NCBI GenBank assembly: GCA_963720785.1
Contig: CAVRGQ010000008.1
Span: 124,001-188,000 of the forward strand
DNA length: 64,000 nucleotides
Direction of reading: 5' to 3'
From: CAVRGQ01 sp963720785
Lineage (GTDB): Bacteria > Actinomycetota > Acidimicrobiia > IMCC26256 > DASPTH01
Within the stretch, counting starts at the first letter, position 1. Each line of letters starts with the position of its first letter. The translations under genes and the position numbers were made by a program. This document shows positions 19,163-29,514 of the stretch, piece by piece. The notes beneath the pieces are model-generated. The model ran no database searches. It saw only the letters and a list, made by a program, of their open reading frames with translations, and was not told the DNA's origin.

Positions 19163-19660
19163 CTAGCCCTGGCAGGGATGCCCGGCGCGGCCGTCGGAGG
19201 TGTTGCCTGACTGGCCCGTGCCCGCTTGGCCGGTGCCCGCAGGATGGTCGCGCCGCTCCTGGAGCTCGTCGACGAACGCGCGCCGGTCGGCATCGAACGC
19301 GTGCACCTCCGCGGATACGTCGTCGGCGAGCCGGTCGACCGCCACGAAGAGGGCGAGTTGGCCGTGGCGCAGCGCGTCGAGGATCTGGCCGTCGTCGCGA
19401 CACGCCCACACCGTCTCGCCGTCGGTCACGAGTCGCAGGCCGGTGATGTCGTCACCGTGGCGCAACAGCTCCGCGACCGCGCGCCGGATACGCGGCATCG
19501 GCAGCCCCGCGTCGAGCAGCGACGCGACCATGCGCAGCGCGACGAGGTCACGGAAGGAGTAGTCGTCGGCGGGCTCGAGCAGCCCGATGCGCCGCCAGGT
19601 CTCGACCTGCGCCGGCGTGCAACCCGCCAGCCGCGCGGCCTGGATCGTGGTGTAGCCCAC
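19163..19660 (-). CDS. MerR-like helix-turn-helix protein
   Basis: The 165-residue protein starts at GTG 19660, with GAGGGGG upstream. Residues 1-70 look like a MerR winged helix: TTIQAARLAGCTPAQVETW, then RRIGLLEP, DLVALRMVASLLDAG and IRRAVAEL. The rest is an effector-like region without cysteines (TDGETVWACRDDGQILDAL has one) and a disordered Gly/Thr tail. It follows the DUF3040 gene by 8 bases, so it is probably the last gene of the dinB transcript. It converges on the transglutaminase gene with 15 bases between stops. A DNA-binding role is likely, but the target is unknown. Confidence 0.75.
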   Translation of the reverse strand: MGYTTIQAARLAGCTPAQVETWRRIGLLEPADDYSFRDLVALRMVASLLDAGLPMPRIRRAVAELLRHGDDITGLRLVTDGETVWACRDDGQILDALRHGQLALFVAVDRLADDVSAEVHAFDADRRAFVDELQERRDHPAGTGQAGTGQSGNTSDGRAGHPCQG

Positions 19661-19668
19661 GGGCCCCC

Positions 19669-20052
19669 TCAGGGCTGCTGGTCGTCGCGGCCCCAGCGCT
19701 CGCGCCAGCGGTCGCCGGCACTGCCGAACGCGTCCTTGATCGCCCCACCACGCATCGTGGACGTGAGGCTGTCCATCCCCGCCTTGCCGAGCTTGCGCAC
19801 GTGGTGCTCGATGGTGAGCGCGCAGGCCAGCATCACGAGGAACCCGACCACGCCGAGGATCAACGTGGTGGTGAAGGTGAACACCATCAGCAGGAGCCCG
19901 GCCACGAAGCCCACGGCCGACCACTTGATGACCCGCGACGAGTGCCGGTACAGCGTGGTGTCGGAGACCTGCTGCACCAACTTGGGGTCGGTGGCCGACA
20001 GGTTCTCCTCGATCTCCCGCAGGATCCTCTGTTCGTCCTCGGAGAGCGGCAT
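19669..20052 (-). CDS. DUF3040 domain membrane protein
   Basis: The 127-residue form begins MPLSEDEQRILREIEENL, the standard start of DUF3040 proteins, and then has SSRVIKWSAVGFVAGLLLMV and a second hydrophobic helix. Both termini should be cytoplasmic. An in-frame ATG at 20142 gives a 157-residue version, but the extra N-terminus is low-complexity. DUF3040 proteins are frequent in actinobacteria, often near division or wall genes, and have no established function. It lies between dinB and the MerR-like gene on the same strand. Confidence 0.85.
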   Translation of the reverse strand: MPLSEDEQRILREIEENLSATDPKLVQQVSDTTLYRHSSRVIKWSAVGFVAGLLLMVFTFTTTLILGVVGFLVMLACALTIEHHVRKLGKAGMDSLTSTMRGGAIKDAFGSAGDRWRERWGRDDQQP

Positions 20053-20138
20053 CTGTGTTCCGTCCGGCCTTCTCGTTCGGCGCGGGCGCTCGGCCCGGCC
20101 GCTGGGGTTCCCATTGTCGCGCACCGTGATCCCCATGC

Positions 20139-21401
20139 TCAACGAGCAGGGGGACGGCGCTCATTCCCCAGGCTACGCGGTCCGGCGGGCCCGACGGCAC
20201 CAGGTCCGAACTTCTCCCGCACCGCGTCCATCGACCGCTCGACCGCGGCCCGCTTCGCGCGGGCCGCCGGGCCCATCGACCCGGCTGCGGGGCCCGAGGG
20301 CCCCGCCGCAGATTCCTGCGAGCCGGCAGGCTCGCCGAAGAGGAGGCCCTGGTCGCCGCTCTCGTCGGTGGGGACGAGCTGCTGGCCGGACACGCCGAGC
20401 AGGCGGATCCCCTGCTCCACCGCCACCTTGTCGAGGAGCTCCCGGGCGACGGCGGCGAGCTCGGCCCCCACGTCGGTGGCGGCGTCGAGGGTGCGCGAAC
20501 GGGTGACGGTACGGAAATCGGCGTAGCGGGCCTTGAGCTGCACCGTGCGCGCGGCCCGGCCGGCGGCGCGCAGGCGGGCGCCCACCTTGTCGGCCAGGCG
20601 GCTGATCTCGTGGCCGAGCGCGTCGCGGTCGTGGACGTCGACGGGGAACGTCTCCTCGTGCCCGATCGACTTCACCTCGTGGTCGGGCTCGACCGGCCGG
20701 TCGTCGCGGTTCCACGCCAGCGCGTAGAGGTGGTGGCCCTGCGAGTTGCCGACCGTGGCGACGAGGGTGTCCTCGGGTTGCGCGGCGAGGTCACCCACCG
20801 TGCGGACGCCGAGGCGGGCGAGCCGCTTCTGGGTGGCCGGGCCCACCCCCCACAGCCGGCGCACGTCGAGCGGGTGGAGGAACTCGAGTTCGGTGCCCGG
20901 CTCCACCACGAGGAGGCCGTCGGGCTTGGACAGGTCGCTCGCCAGCTTGGCGAGGAGCTTGGTGGTCGCGACGCCGACCGACGCGGTGAGCCCGGTCTCC
21001 GCGCGCACCTGGTCGCGGATCTGCTGCGCCACCTCCGGCCCGGTGCCGTGCAGCCGGCGTGCGCCCTGCACGTCGAGGAACGCCTCGTCGAGCGAGATCG
21101 GCTCCACGAGGGGCGTGTACGACCGCATGATCGTCATGACCGCGTGGCTGGCGTCCTGGTACGCGTCGAAGCGCGGCGCGACGAACACGCCATTCGGGCA
21201 CGCGCGCCGCGCCCGCATCATCGGCATCGCCGAGTGCACCCCGAACTCGCGCGCCTCGTAGCTCGCGGCCGCCACCACCCCACGCGGTCCGAGGCCACCC
21301 ACGATCACGGGCTTGCCGCGCAGCGACGGGTCGTCGAGTTGTTCGACCGACGCGAAGAAGGCGTCGAGGTCGACGTGGAGGATGCTCGCCTCGTCGCGCA
21401 C
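20139..21401 (-). CDS. dinB: DNA polymerase IV (Y family)
   Basis: This translesion polymerase has 420 residues. The palm motifs HVDLDAFFASVEQLDD (residues 8-23) and SLDEAFLDV (near 105) carry the catalytic acids. The helix-hairpin-helix region RLWGVGPATQKRLARLG and the little-finger domain follow. Near residue 350 is QGLLF, which matches the beta-clamp-binding pentapeptide. The GTG start lies 2 bases after the Nudix stop codon. I saw no LexA box at this gene, so it may be expressed constitutively with the Nudix gene. The tail after the clamp motif is Gly/Pro-rich. Confidence 0.94.
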   Translation of the reverse strand: MRDEASILHVDLDAFFASVEQLDDPSLRGKPVIVGGLGPRGVVAAASYEAREFGVHSAMPMMRARRACPNGVFVAPRFDAYQDASHAVMTIMRSYTPLVEPISLDEAFLDVQGARRLHGTGPEVAQQIRDQVRAETGLTASVGVATTKLLAKLASDLSKPDGLLVVEPGTELEFLHPLDVRRLWGVGPATQKRLARLGVRTVGDLAAQPEDTLVATVGNSQGHHLYALAWNRDDRPVEPDHEVKSIGHEETFPVDVHDRDALGHEISRLADKVGARLRAAGRAARTVQLKARYADFRTVTRSRTLDAATDVGAELAAVARELLDKVAVEQGIRLLGVSGQQLVPTDESGDQGLLFGEPAGSQESAAGPSGPAAGSMGPAARAKRAAVERSMDAVREKFGPGAVGPAGPRSLGNERRPPAR

Positions 21402-21403
21402 GC

Positions 21404-21904
21404 TCAGGTGCGCACGACACGCAACGCGTCGCGCTCGGCGCCGAAGACGTCGTAGGTGTAGGAGCGGGCCTCGGCCGGCCCCCACCGGTCGGAGATCCAG
21501 TCGGCGAGCGGTTCGCGCACCCACGGCGCGCACAGGGCGAGGAGGTCGCCGCAGGCGTCGGCCGCGGTGAACGCGGCTTCCACCACGATGCCGTCGGGGT
21601 CGTCGACGTGCAGGTCGCCCTCGTAGACGAGGGCGCGGTGCACCTCGCACGTCATCACCCAGCCGAGGTCGGGCGCGGTGGCGACGACCGTGTAGAGCGG
21701 CCCCTCCCACTCGACGACGCGCAGCCCCGTCTCCTCCTCGACCTCACGGGTGAGGCCGTGGCGCAAGGTCGCGTCGGTCGCGTCGATCACACCACCCGGG
21801 GTGCTCCAGTCGGTGCGACCGCCGCGCCGCTCGTTGCGCACCAGCAGCAGTCCTTCGGCCGACTCGACCAGCGCGCCGGCGACCGTCCACTCGACGAGGC
21901 CCAT
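21404..21904 (-). CDS. Nudix hydrolase
   Basis: The 166-residue protein starts at ATG 21904 (MGLVEWTVAGALVE). It has a Nudix helix ending in LTREVEEETGL, after WSTPGGVIDATDATLRHG. The REVEEETGL half is canonical. The earlier acid of the G-x5-E-x7-REUxEExGU consensus is Asp and the spacing is one residue longer, so catalytic competence is likely but not certain. Such enzymes cleave nucleoside diphosphates linked to another moiety. Position just upstream of dinB suggests nucleotide-pool sanitation, which is an inference. The -10-like CAGAAT lies 6 bases from the ATG. Confidence 0.8.
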   Translation of the reverse strand: MGLVEWTVAGALVESAEGLLLVRNERRGGRTDWSTPGGVIDATDATLRHGLTREVEEETGLRVVEWEGPLYTVVATAPDLGWVMTCEVHRALVYEGDLHVDDPDGIVVEAAFTAADACGDLLALCAPWVREPLADWISDRWGPAEARSYTYDVFGAERDALRVVRT

Positions 21905-21923
21905 GGCGCCATTCTGCGCGGAA

Positions 21924-21989
21924 GGCTCCATGCGCGGGCGGCGAGCGCCGCCCGACGGCTCCATGCGCGGGCGGCGAGCGCCGCCCGAC
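21924..21989. repeat. Exact tandem duplication of 33 bases, each with a hairpin
   Basis: Two identical 33-base units each contain GGGCGGC-GAGC-GCCGCCC, a 7-bp stem with a 4-base loop. They lie directly after the stop of the mannosyltransferase gene (minus strand) and before the Nudix start, so they could act as a double terminator. An exact duplication suggests a recent event. Confidence 0.8.
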
Positions 21990-21991
21990 GG

Positions 21992-22741
21992 CTAGGACGC
22001 TTTGCCGCGGTGCAGGACGCGGTCCCGGAACGCCCACCAGGTGACGAGCAGGAAGGCCTCGACCACGATGCGGCTCGACATCTTCGAGCGGCCCAGGCTG
22101 CGATCGCGGAACGTGATCGGCACCTCGGCGATCCGGCCCCCGACCTGCTCGGTGAGGTAGGTCATCTCCACCTGGAAGCCGTAACCGTCGGCGCGCACGG
22201 CGTCGAGGTCGAGCTGCGAGAGCAGCCGGCGGTGGTAGGCGCGGAAGCCGGCGGTGGCGTCGTGCACCGAGAGCCCGAGCAGGGTGCGGGCGTAGAGACC
22301 GCCTCCACGCGAGATCATGCGGCGCAGCCACTTCCAGTCGGGGATGTCGCCGCCGGGCACGTAGCGCGAGCCGATCGCGAGGTCGGCGCCACCGTCCACG
22401 GCCGCGATGAGCTGGGGCAGCACGGCGGGGTCGTGCGACAGGTCGGCGTCCATCTCGACCATGACGTCGTAGCCCCGGGCCAGACCGATGCGGAAGCCGG
22501 CGCGGTACGCGGAGCCCAGCCCCGACTTCGACGCACGGCGCAGCACCTCGACCCGGCCGGCGCCCGCGAGCTCGCCGGTCGTCTCGGCACCGAGCTTCTC
22601 CGCGGCCTCGGCGGTGCCGTCGGGGCTGCCGTCGTCGATCACCAGCACGTCGGCGTCGGGCAGGGCCCGGCGGGTGCGTTCGAGGACGTCCTCGATGTTC
22701 TCGATCTCGTTGTAGGTGGGCAACATCACGAGGACGCGCAT
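21992..22741 (-). CDS. ppm1: Polyprenol monophosphomannose synthase (GT2 family)
   Basis: The enzyme transfers mannose from GDP-mannose to polyprenyl phosphate, giving the lipid-linked donor used outside the membrane for lipoglycans and protein mannosylation. The 249 residues start MRVLVMLPTYNEIENIEDVL and include VLVIDDGSPDGTAE, the metal site VEMDADLSHDP and the later PITFRDRSLGRSKMS, typical of the Ppm1/DPM1 group. There is no C-terminal membrane domain. The ATG follows TAGGCT by 8 bases without a Shine-Dalgarno sequence. A substrate swap to glucose cannot be excluded from sequence alone. Confidence 0.88.
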   Translation of the reverse strand: MRVLVMLPTYNEIENIEDVLERTRRALPDADVLVIDDGSPDGTAEAAEKLGAETTGELAGAGRVEVLRRASKSGLGSAYRAGFRIGLARGYDVMVEMDADLSHDPAVLPQLIAAVDGGADLAIGSRYVPGGDIPDWKWLRRMISRGGGLYARTLLGLSVHDATAGFRAYHRRLLSQLDLDAVRADGYGFQVEMTYLTEQVGGRIAEVPITFRDRSLGRSKMSSRIVVEAFLLVTWWAFRDRVLHRGKAS

Positions 22742-22749
22742 CGCGGGCG

Positions 22750-22794
22750 AGCCTATCGGCCACGTGGCTGCAGGCTGGGACATGGCAATACCAT
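22750..22794. promoter_or_regulatory. Divergent leaderless promoters
   Basis: Minus-strand TAGGCT (22750-22755) is 8 bases from the ppm1 ATG. Plus-strand TACCAT (22789-22794) is 6 bases from the ATG at 22801. Neither gene has a ribosome-binding site, so both mRNAs should start at or near the initiation codon. Confidence 0.55.
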
Positions 22795-22800
22795 CGGCCG

Positions 22801-23139
22801 ATGGCCGAAGCACTTGATCCTGAACCGGCGCAGCCCGAGGCCGACGCCCCGCTGGAGGATGCCGCCCCGCCGATGCTGCCCTCGCGCACGGCCTACCTGC
22901 TGTCGTTCGGGGCGGTGGTCCTCGCCGGCATTTTCGGCGCCATCATCGGCTACGGCGTTGCCGACGTCGGCTCCAGCAGCGACGTCGCCACCTTCCTCGG
23001 CACCCTCATCGGCGCGACCATCGGCGCCGCGGGTGTGGGTGTCGTCGCGGTGCTCGTGCTGCGGGCGATGTCGGAGTGGAACCGCACCCAGAGCCTTCCC
23101 CCGGAGCAGCGCGCACCCCGCCAACCGAAGCGTTCCTGA
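22801..23139 (+). CDS. Small membrane protein of unknown function
   Basis: The 112-residue protein has an acidic Pro/Ala-rich N-terminus of about 27 residues and then two membrane helices. The first contains SFGAVVLAGIFGAIIGYGVA and the second GTLIGATIGAAGVGVVAVLV, both with GxxxG-type packing. A short basic tail follows. I do not recognise a named family. It has a leaderless-type start and stands alone, divergent from ppm1 and converging on the PIG-L gene with 12 bases between the stops. Confidence 0.75.
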   Translation: MAEALDPEPAQPEADAPLEDAAPPMLPSRTAYLLSFGAVVLAGIFGAIIGYGVADVGSSSDVATFLGTLIGATIGAAGVGVVAVLVLRAMSEWNRTQSLPPEQRAPRQPKRS

Positions 23140-23151
23140 TGCGGTCGTTCG

Positions 23152-23871
23152 CTACCTGAAATTGATCTTGCGGAAGGCCTCGGCGTGGCGGACGCCGGCC
23201 GCGGCGCCACCGATCTCGGCCTGTTCGCGCAGGAACTCGCTGAACCACTCCCCCGCGTCGTCGGGCAGCTGGCTCGCGTGGCAGAACAGGGCCTCGATCT
23301 TCGCCTCGAGTGTGTCGGCGATGTCGATCCACGTGTTCGGCTCGAGCGTGCCCGACAGGTAGACGGCGCGCACCGTGTGCACGTCGAGCCCGTCGGCGCG
23401 GTGGCCGGGGAAGTAGTGCGGGTTGCCCGCTGCGGGCGCGACCGCGTCGAGCGTGGCCCAGCCGGTGACGCGGTGGTCGCGGTGGTTGTAGTAGCCGTCG
23501 CCGAAGAACACCGCGGTCGGGTCGGGGCAGAGCACCACTTCGGGCTGCAGCTCGCGGACCACCCGGGTGATCTCGCCGCGCAGCACGAGGTCGTCGGGGA
23601 GCTCGCCGTCGTCGTGGTCGAGGTGGAAGTGCCCGGCGAAGCCGAGCAGCGCCGCCGCCTTCGCCGTCTCCTCCACGCGCCGCACCGCGAGCGCGTCGGG
23701 GTCGGTGCCGGGATCGCTGCTGCCCTTGTCGCCCCGGGTGGTGACGAGCACCCACACCTGCGCGCCGGCCGCTGCCCACTTCGCGAGGGTTCCGCCCGCG
23801 GAGATCTCCGGGTCGTCGGGATGGGCGTAGACCGCGAGCGCGCTTGCGGGGACCTCGGAGCTGGTGGGCAC
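23152..23871 (-). CDS. PIG-L family zinc deacetylase (MshB/LmbE-like)
   Basis: PIG-L enzymes remove acetyl groups from GlcNAc-type sugars with a zinc ion. The 239-residue protein has the metal motif YAHPDDPEISAGGTLAKW at residues 14-31 and the later NHRDHRVTG, which supplies the third ligand. The acid after AHPDD is displaced by Pro (AHPDDPE). The GTG at 23871 is the best start. It lies 37 bases after threonine aldolase in the same direction. A second PIG-L gene is at 60229. This one lacks the HPDH pattern of MshB, so its sugar substrate is open. Confidence 0.85.
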   Translation of the reverse strand: MPTSSEVPASALAVYAHPDDPEISAGGTLAKWAAAGAQVWVLVTTRGDKGSSDPGTDPDALAVRRVEETAKAAALLGFAGHFHLDHDDGELPDDLVLRGEITRVVRELQPEVVLCPDPTAVFFGDGYYNHRDHRVTGWATLDAVAPAAGNPHYFPGHRADGLDVHTVRAVYLSGTLEPNTWIDIADTLEAKIEALFCHASQLPDDAGEWFSEFLREQAEIGGAAAGVRHAEAFRKINFR

Positions 23872-23908
23872 GGGACGAGGGTACCTGCCTGACCCGCCGC
23901 TCCCGCCG

Positions 23909-24943
23909 CTAGGGCCGGGCGGGCCGGGCGATCGCCGTGATCGCCCGCTGCGCGAGGGCGAGGCCTTCGTCGTCGACATCGTGGTGAAGCACGAAGCGCA
24001 CCGTCGCCGGGTCGATCGTGCCCGCGAGCACCTCGTGCGCGGCGAGCTGCGCGAGCACGTCGTCGGGCAACGCGTCGGCGCGGGCACACACGATGTTCGT
24101 CTCGATCGTGGTCGGGTCGACGCTGCCTGGGAACGCCTCGGCGAGCGTCTCCGCGAGCGTGCCGGCGCGGGCGTGGTCGTCGGCGAGGCGCTCGACCATC
24201 GTCTCGAGCGCGACGATCCCCGCCGCCGCGAGGATGCCCGCCTGGCGCATCCCGCCGCCGAGCCGTGACCGCTCGGCGCGGGCGCGCGTGATCACGGCGC
24301 GCGGGCCGCACAGCAACGAACCGACCGGCGCGGCCAGCCCCTTCGACAGGCAGAACATCGCGGTGTCGACCCCGGCCGCCAGCTCCCGCGGCGCGACTCC
24401 GAGCGCGACCGCCGCGTTCCACAGGCGCGCACCGTCGCAGTGCACCGCGAGCCCGCCGTCGCGTGCGACCTGCAGCACGGCGTGGAGCTCGTCGAGGCGC
24501 CACGGCCGTCCCGACGCCGGCATGTGCGTGTTCTCGATCGCGAGTGCGGAGATCTCGGGCAGGTGGTGACGTCGCCCGAGCAGTGCCCGCTCGACGTCGT
24601 GTGGGTCGAGCGCGCCCCCGGCGTCGGGCAGCGGCCGCAATTGCACACCCGCGTTGCCGGCCGCCGCGGCCTGCTCGTAGCGGTACACGTGGGCGCGCTC
24701 GCCGCACAGCACCTCGGTGCCGGGCCGGCCGAGCACGCGGAGCGCGAGCTGGTTGGCCATCGTGCCCGACGGCGTGAACAGTGCGGCTTCCTTGCCGAGG
24801 AGCGCGGCAGCCAAGGACTCCAGCCGGTTCACGGTGGGGTCCTCGCCGTAGGCGTCGTCGCCCACCTCCGCCTCGGCCATCGCCCGGCGCATCTCCGGCG
24901 TGGGCCGGGTGACCGTGTCGGACCGCAGGTCGACGGGCGTCAC
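23909..24943 (-). CDS. ltaE: Low-specificity L-threonine aldolase
   Basis: This PLP enzyme splits threonine and allo-threonine into glycine and acetaldehyde. The 344-residue protein starts [19 protein letters not shown], the family signature. It includes [13 protein letters not shown], the cofactor-binding [17 protein letters not shown] and the Schiff-base lysine in [13 protein letters not shown]. The GTG start overlaps the tesB stop as GTGA, so the two are translationally coupled. The operon context (PPi-PFK, thioesterase, aldolase, deacetylase) does not point to a single pathway. Confidence 0.93.
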   Translation of the reverse strand: MTPVDLRSDTVTRPTPEMRRAMAEAEVGDDAYGEDPTVNRLESLAAALLGKEAALFTPSGTMANQLALRVLGRPGTEVLCGERAHVYRYEQAAAAGNAGVQLRPLPDAGGALDPHDVERALLGRRHHLPEISALAIENTHMPASGRPWRLDELHAVLQVARDGGLAVHCDGARLWNAAVALGVAPRELAAGVDTAMFCLSKGLAAPVGSLLCGPRAVITRARAERSRLGGGMRQAGILAAAGIVALETMVERLADDHARAGTLAETLAEAFPGSVDPTTIETNIVCARADALPDDVLAQLAAHEVLAGTIDPATVRFVLHHDVDDEGLALAQRAITAIARPARP

Positions 24944-25845
24944 GTGCCCGTGGGCTTCACGCGCGCCTTCGATCGAGCTGGGTCGACCGGGCGGAACAGC
25001 CCCTCCTGCGCGACGCTGATCGCGAGCGTGCCGTCGCCGCAGAACACCTGGCCCTGGGCGAAGCCGCGCGCGGCGCCGGCCGACGGGCTGTGCACGTGGT
25101 ACAGCAACCAGTTGTCGGCCCGGCAGGGGCGGTGGAACCACATCACGTGGTCGAGGCTCGCCATCATGTAGCCGGGGTGCGGCCCCGGCGACTTGTGCGG
25201 CAGCGTCGCGGTGCCGAGCATCACGAGGTCGGACGCGTACGCCACCACCGCGGCGTGGAGCAGCGGGTCGTCGGGCAGGCGGTCGCACACGCGCATCCAG
25301 ACGTCCTGGTCGGGATCGAGCGGGTGCTCCGGGCCGCCGGGGCGACCGGGCAGCGTCATCTGCCCCGCCGGCCGCAGCTCGAACGCGGCCACCACGTGCG
25401 GCGAGTTGGTGCGGTCGATCGGTTCCGGCGCATCCGACCAGTCGGCGCCCGCCGGCAGGTTGTCGGCGTGCGGCACGTCGGGCATCGGGTCGTGGTGATC
25501 CGGTCCGCTCTCCTCCACCTGGAACGACGCGGCGAGATTGAAGATCGCCTTGCCGCGCTGGATGGCGACGACGCGTCGCGTGGTGAAGCTGCCGCCGTCG
25601 CGGATGTGGTCGACCTCGTACACGATCGGCACGCTCGGGTCGCCGAGCTTGAGGAAGTACGCGTGCATCGAGTGGATGCTGCGGCCCGCGGGCACCGTGC
25701 GCCCCGCGGCGATCAGCGCCTGCCCGAGCACCTCACCGCCGTACGTGCGCACGCGCTCCGTGTCGGGGCTGAAGCCGCGGAACAGGTTCCACTCGAGCTG
25801 CTCGAGGTCGAGCAGCCGGACGAGATCCTCGGTGGGTGTCGACAT
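24940..25845 (-). CDS. tesB: Acyl-CoA thioesterase II
   Basis: TesB hydrolyses medium- and long-chain acyl-CoA. The 301-residue protein contains two hot-dog folds. The first has [19 protein letters not shown] and [16 protein letters not shown]. The second has [14 protein letters not shown] with the catalytic Asp, then [13 protein letters not shown] and GRSKARV-like end [14 protein letters not shown]. Length and motif order fit TesB well. The ATG lies one base after the phosphofructokinase stop, so the genes form one transcript. Confidence 0.92.
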   Translation of the reverse strand: MSTPTEDLVRLLDLEQLEWNLFRGFSPDTERVRTYGGEVLGQALIAAGRTVPAGRSIHSMHAYFLKLGDPSVPIVYEVDHIRDGGSFTTRRVVAIQRGKAIFNLAASFQVEESGPDHHDPMPDVPHADNLPAGADWSDAPEPIDRTNSPHVVAAFELRPAGQMTLPGRPGGPEHPLDPDQDVWMRVCDRLPDDPLLHAAVVAYASDLVMLGTATLPHKSPGPHPGYMMASLDHVMWFHRPCRADNWLLYHVHSPSAGAARGFAQGQVFCGDGTLAISVAQEGLFRPVDPARSKARVKPTGT

Positions 25846-25846
25846 C

Positions 25847-26872
25847 TCAGGTGAACACCGCGGCGACGTCGAGCAGGTCCCGGTCGACCGTCTTCAGCAC
25901 GTCGACACCCTCGTGGAGATCGACGATCTCGATGTGCTCGCCGCGCAGCGCGACCATCGTGCCGAAGCGCCCCTGCTCCACCGCGTCGACGGCGGTGATG
26001 CCGAAGCGGGTGCCGAGTACCCGGTCGTACGCGGTGGGGGTACCACCGCGCAGGATGTGACCGAGGATCGTGACGCGCGTCTCGAACCCGGTGCGCGACT
26101 CGATCTCGCCCTGCAACGCCGCGCCGATCCCACCGAGGCGCACGTGACCGAAGTCGTCGACCCCGCCCGCCTGCAGCGTCATGGTGCCCTCCTGCGGCGC
26201 CGCGCCCTCGGCGACGACCACGATGGAGTAGTTGGCGCCGGTGGCGTGGTGGTGCCGGATGCGGGCGCACACCTCGTCGATGTCGAACGGCTCCTCGGGC
26301 ACGAGGATGACGTCGGCTTCCGACGCGAGGCCCGTGTGCAGCGCGATCCACCCGGCGTGACGGCCCATGACCTCGGCGATCATCACGCGGTCGTGGCTCT
26401 CGGCGGTCGTGTGGAGCCGGTCGATCGCTTCCGTCGCGATCTGCACCGCGGTCTGGAAGCCGAAGGTGTAGTCGGTGCCCGAGAGGTCGTTGTCGATCGT
26501 CTTCGGGACACCGACGCAGTTCACGCCGATCTCGCCGAGCTTGGCCGCGACCCCGAGTGTGTCCTCGCCGCCGATCGCGATGAGCGCGTCGATGCGCTGG
26601 CGCTGCAGCGTGTCGAGGATGCGGGCGACGCCGTCCTCCGTCTTGAACGGGTTGGTGCGCGCGGTGCCGAGCACCGTGCCACCCCGTCGCGCGAGCGAAC
26701 GCACCGACGACACCGACAGCTCCATCGTCTCGTCCTCGATGAGCCCCCGCCACCCGTGACGGAACCCGATGATCTCGTGCCCGTAGATGCCTTCGCCCTT
26801 GGTGACCACCGCGCGGATGACCGCGTTCAGCCCGGGGCAGTCGCCGCCTCCGGTGAGCATGCCGATACGCAT
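25847..26872 (-). CDS. 6-phosphofructokinase, predicted pyrophosphate-dependent
   Basis: This is a PfkA-family enzyme of 341 residues that interconverts fructose 6-phosphate and fructose 1,6-bisphosphate. It has GMLTGGGDCPGLNAVIRAVV at the N-terminus and MGRHAGWIA in the middle. The donor-site residues decide the phosphoryl donor. At the position of Gly104 of the E. coli enzyme it reads GGEDTLG (Asp), and at Gly124 it reads PKTIDND (Lys). Asp104 plus Lys124 is the known signature of PPi-dependent enzymes, so a reversible PPi-PFK is predicted. The ATG has GGAGGA 5 bases upstream. Confidence 0.92.
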   Translation of the reverse strand: MRIGMLTGGGDCPGLNAVIRAVVTKGEGIYGHEIIGFRHGWRGLIEDETMELSVSSVRSLARRGGTVLGTARTNPFKTEDGVARILDTLQRQRIDALIAIGGEDTLGVAAKLGEIGVNCVGVPKTIDNDLSGTDYTFGFQTAVQIATEAIDRLHTTAESHDRVMIAEVMGRHAGWIALHTGLASEADVILVPEEPFDIDEVCARIRHHHATGANYSIVVVAEGAAPQEGTMTLQAGGVDDFGHVRLGGIGAALQGEIESRTGFETRVTILGHILRGGTPTAYDRVLGTRFGITAVDAVEQGRFGTMVALRGEHIEIVDLHEGVDVLKTVDRDLLDVAAVFT

Positions 26873-27022
26873 CCGATCCTCCACTCGTGTCACTCGGGTC
26901 GTCGAGGTCCCATGTTGCCCGCTCCACCGCCCCCGACGGGACCTCACCCGGCAATTCCGGGCCATCGTCGCGGCAACTTCCCGGATCGGTAACCTGCTGC
27001 TCATCCGGGGAAGGGATGCGCG

Positions 27023-27490
27023 ATGGCCGGTGACAAGCAGAGGCGCAGGGCCGGCGAGCTGCTGGCGCACCACCAGGAGTATGGCGAGGAGCTCCTCGGC
27101 GCATCCCGCGCCTGGGTCGCCCGGGTGCGCCCGAAGGGCCACGTCTTCTTCGCCGGTCGCCACCGTCACCTCGTCGTCCTCACCGACCGACGCCTGGTCG
27201 CGTGGCGTCGCCCGAAGCGCGCCGATGCCCCACCTTCGATCGACGTGCCCCTGTCGGCGTTGCGGCGGCGCGCCGAACACCCCGCCCGGCCCTTCTTCCA
27301 GTTGCTGGCGAGCGTCGACCCCGGGAGCGAGGGGGGCCGCAGCCCCGACACGCTCGTGATCGAGCTGCGCCACCGCGACCATTCGTTCGGACGCGCGCTC
27401 GGGCGGGCCCTGGCGGCGACGCCCGCGGCAAACGCGGCAGCCGCGTCGTCGGCGTCGTCGGCGTCGTCGGCTCCCACGCCGGCCGACTGA
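27023..27490 (+). CDS. Hypothetical protein upstream of glpK
   Basis: The 155-residue protein begins with a basic stretch and has a beta-rich middle (KGHVFFAGRHRHLVVLTDRR, then LVAWRR) that could be a PH-like fold. It ends with an Ala/Ser run (SSASSASSA). There are no membrane helices and no catalytic motif I recognise. GGGGAAGGG lies 9 bases before the ATG. It ends 12 bases before glpK, so the two are probably co-transcribed. A possible -10 element, TAACCT, lies near 26991. Confidence 0.7.
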   Translation: MAGDKQRRRAGELLAHHQEYGEELLGASRAWVARVRPKGHVFFAGRHRHLVVLTDRRLVAWRRPKRADAPPSIDVPLSALRRRAEHPARPFFQLLASVDPGSEGGRSPDTLVIELRHRDHSFGRALGRALAATPAANAAAASSASSASSAPTPAD

Positions 27491-27502
27491 GGCTGACCGA
27501 CC

Positions 27503-28990
<1,488 letters not shown>

Positions 28991-29006
28991 GCAGGAGGAG
29001 CCGACG

Positions 29007-29448
29007 ATGGAGCAGCGCATCTCGCTGGTGACGCTCGGTGTGCGCGACGTCGTGCGCAGCCGCGCGTTCTACGAAGCACTCGGTTGGCGCGGGCAGACCG
29101 TCGGCGACCCGGGCGACGAGACCGTGTTCTTCCAGGCCGGCGGACTCGCGGTGGTGTTGTGGTCGCGCGCGCTGCTCGCGAACGACGCGGGCGTCACCGA
29201 CGCCGGCGCGGCGTTCGCCGGGATGGCGCTCGCGCGAGAACGTGCGCTCACGCGGGGAGGTCGACGCGGTGCTCGCGTCCGCAGTCGACGTGGGCGCGAC
29301 GATCACGCAACCCGCGGCCGAGACGTTCTACGGTGGCTACGCGGGGTACTTCGCGGATCCCGACGGGCACCTCTGGGAGGTGGCCCACAACCCCGGCTTC
29401 ACGCTGCGCGCGGACGGCACCCTCGAACTGCCCGACTTCGGGTCCTGA
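29007..29448 (+). CDS. VOC (glyoxalase-fold) family protein, one apparent frameshift
   Basis: The corrected protein has about 146 residues. It starts MEQRISLVTLGVRDVVRSRA, continues with FYEALGWRG, FFQAGGLAVVLWSR, NVRSRGEVDAVLASAVDVGA and ends with GYFADPDGHLWEVAHNPGF. Those are the paired beta-alpha-beta units of the VOC fold. GGAGGAG lies 6 bases before the ATG. One extra base near 29229-29237 splits the frame. Family members act as lyases, dioxygenases or drug-binding proteins, and no specific reaction is visible here. It probably shares the glpK transcript. Confidence 0.85.
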
Positions 29449-29454
29449 CGCAGC

Positions 29455-29477
29455 GCGGGCGTCGCACCCGCGCCCGC
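29455..29477 (+). terminator. Hairpin after the VOC gene
   Basis: GCGGGCG and CGCCCGC form a 7-bp stem with a 9-base loop starting 6 bases after the VOC stop. No U-tract follows. It is a plausible transcript end between convergent genes. Confidence 0.4.
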
Positions 29478-29514
29478 TCACGGTGACGGCACGCTCGCAC
29501 CGGCGCTCCCCGGC

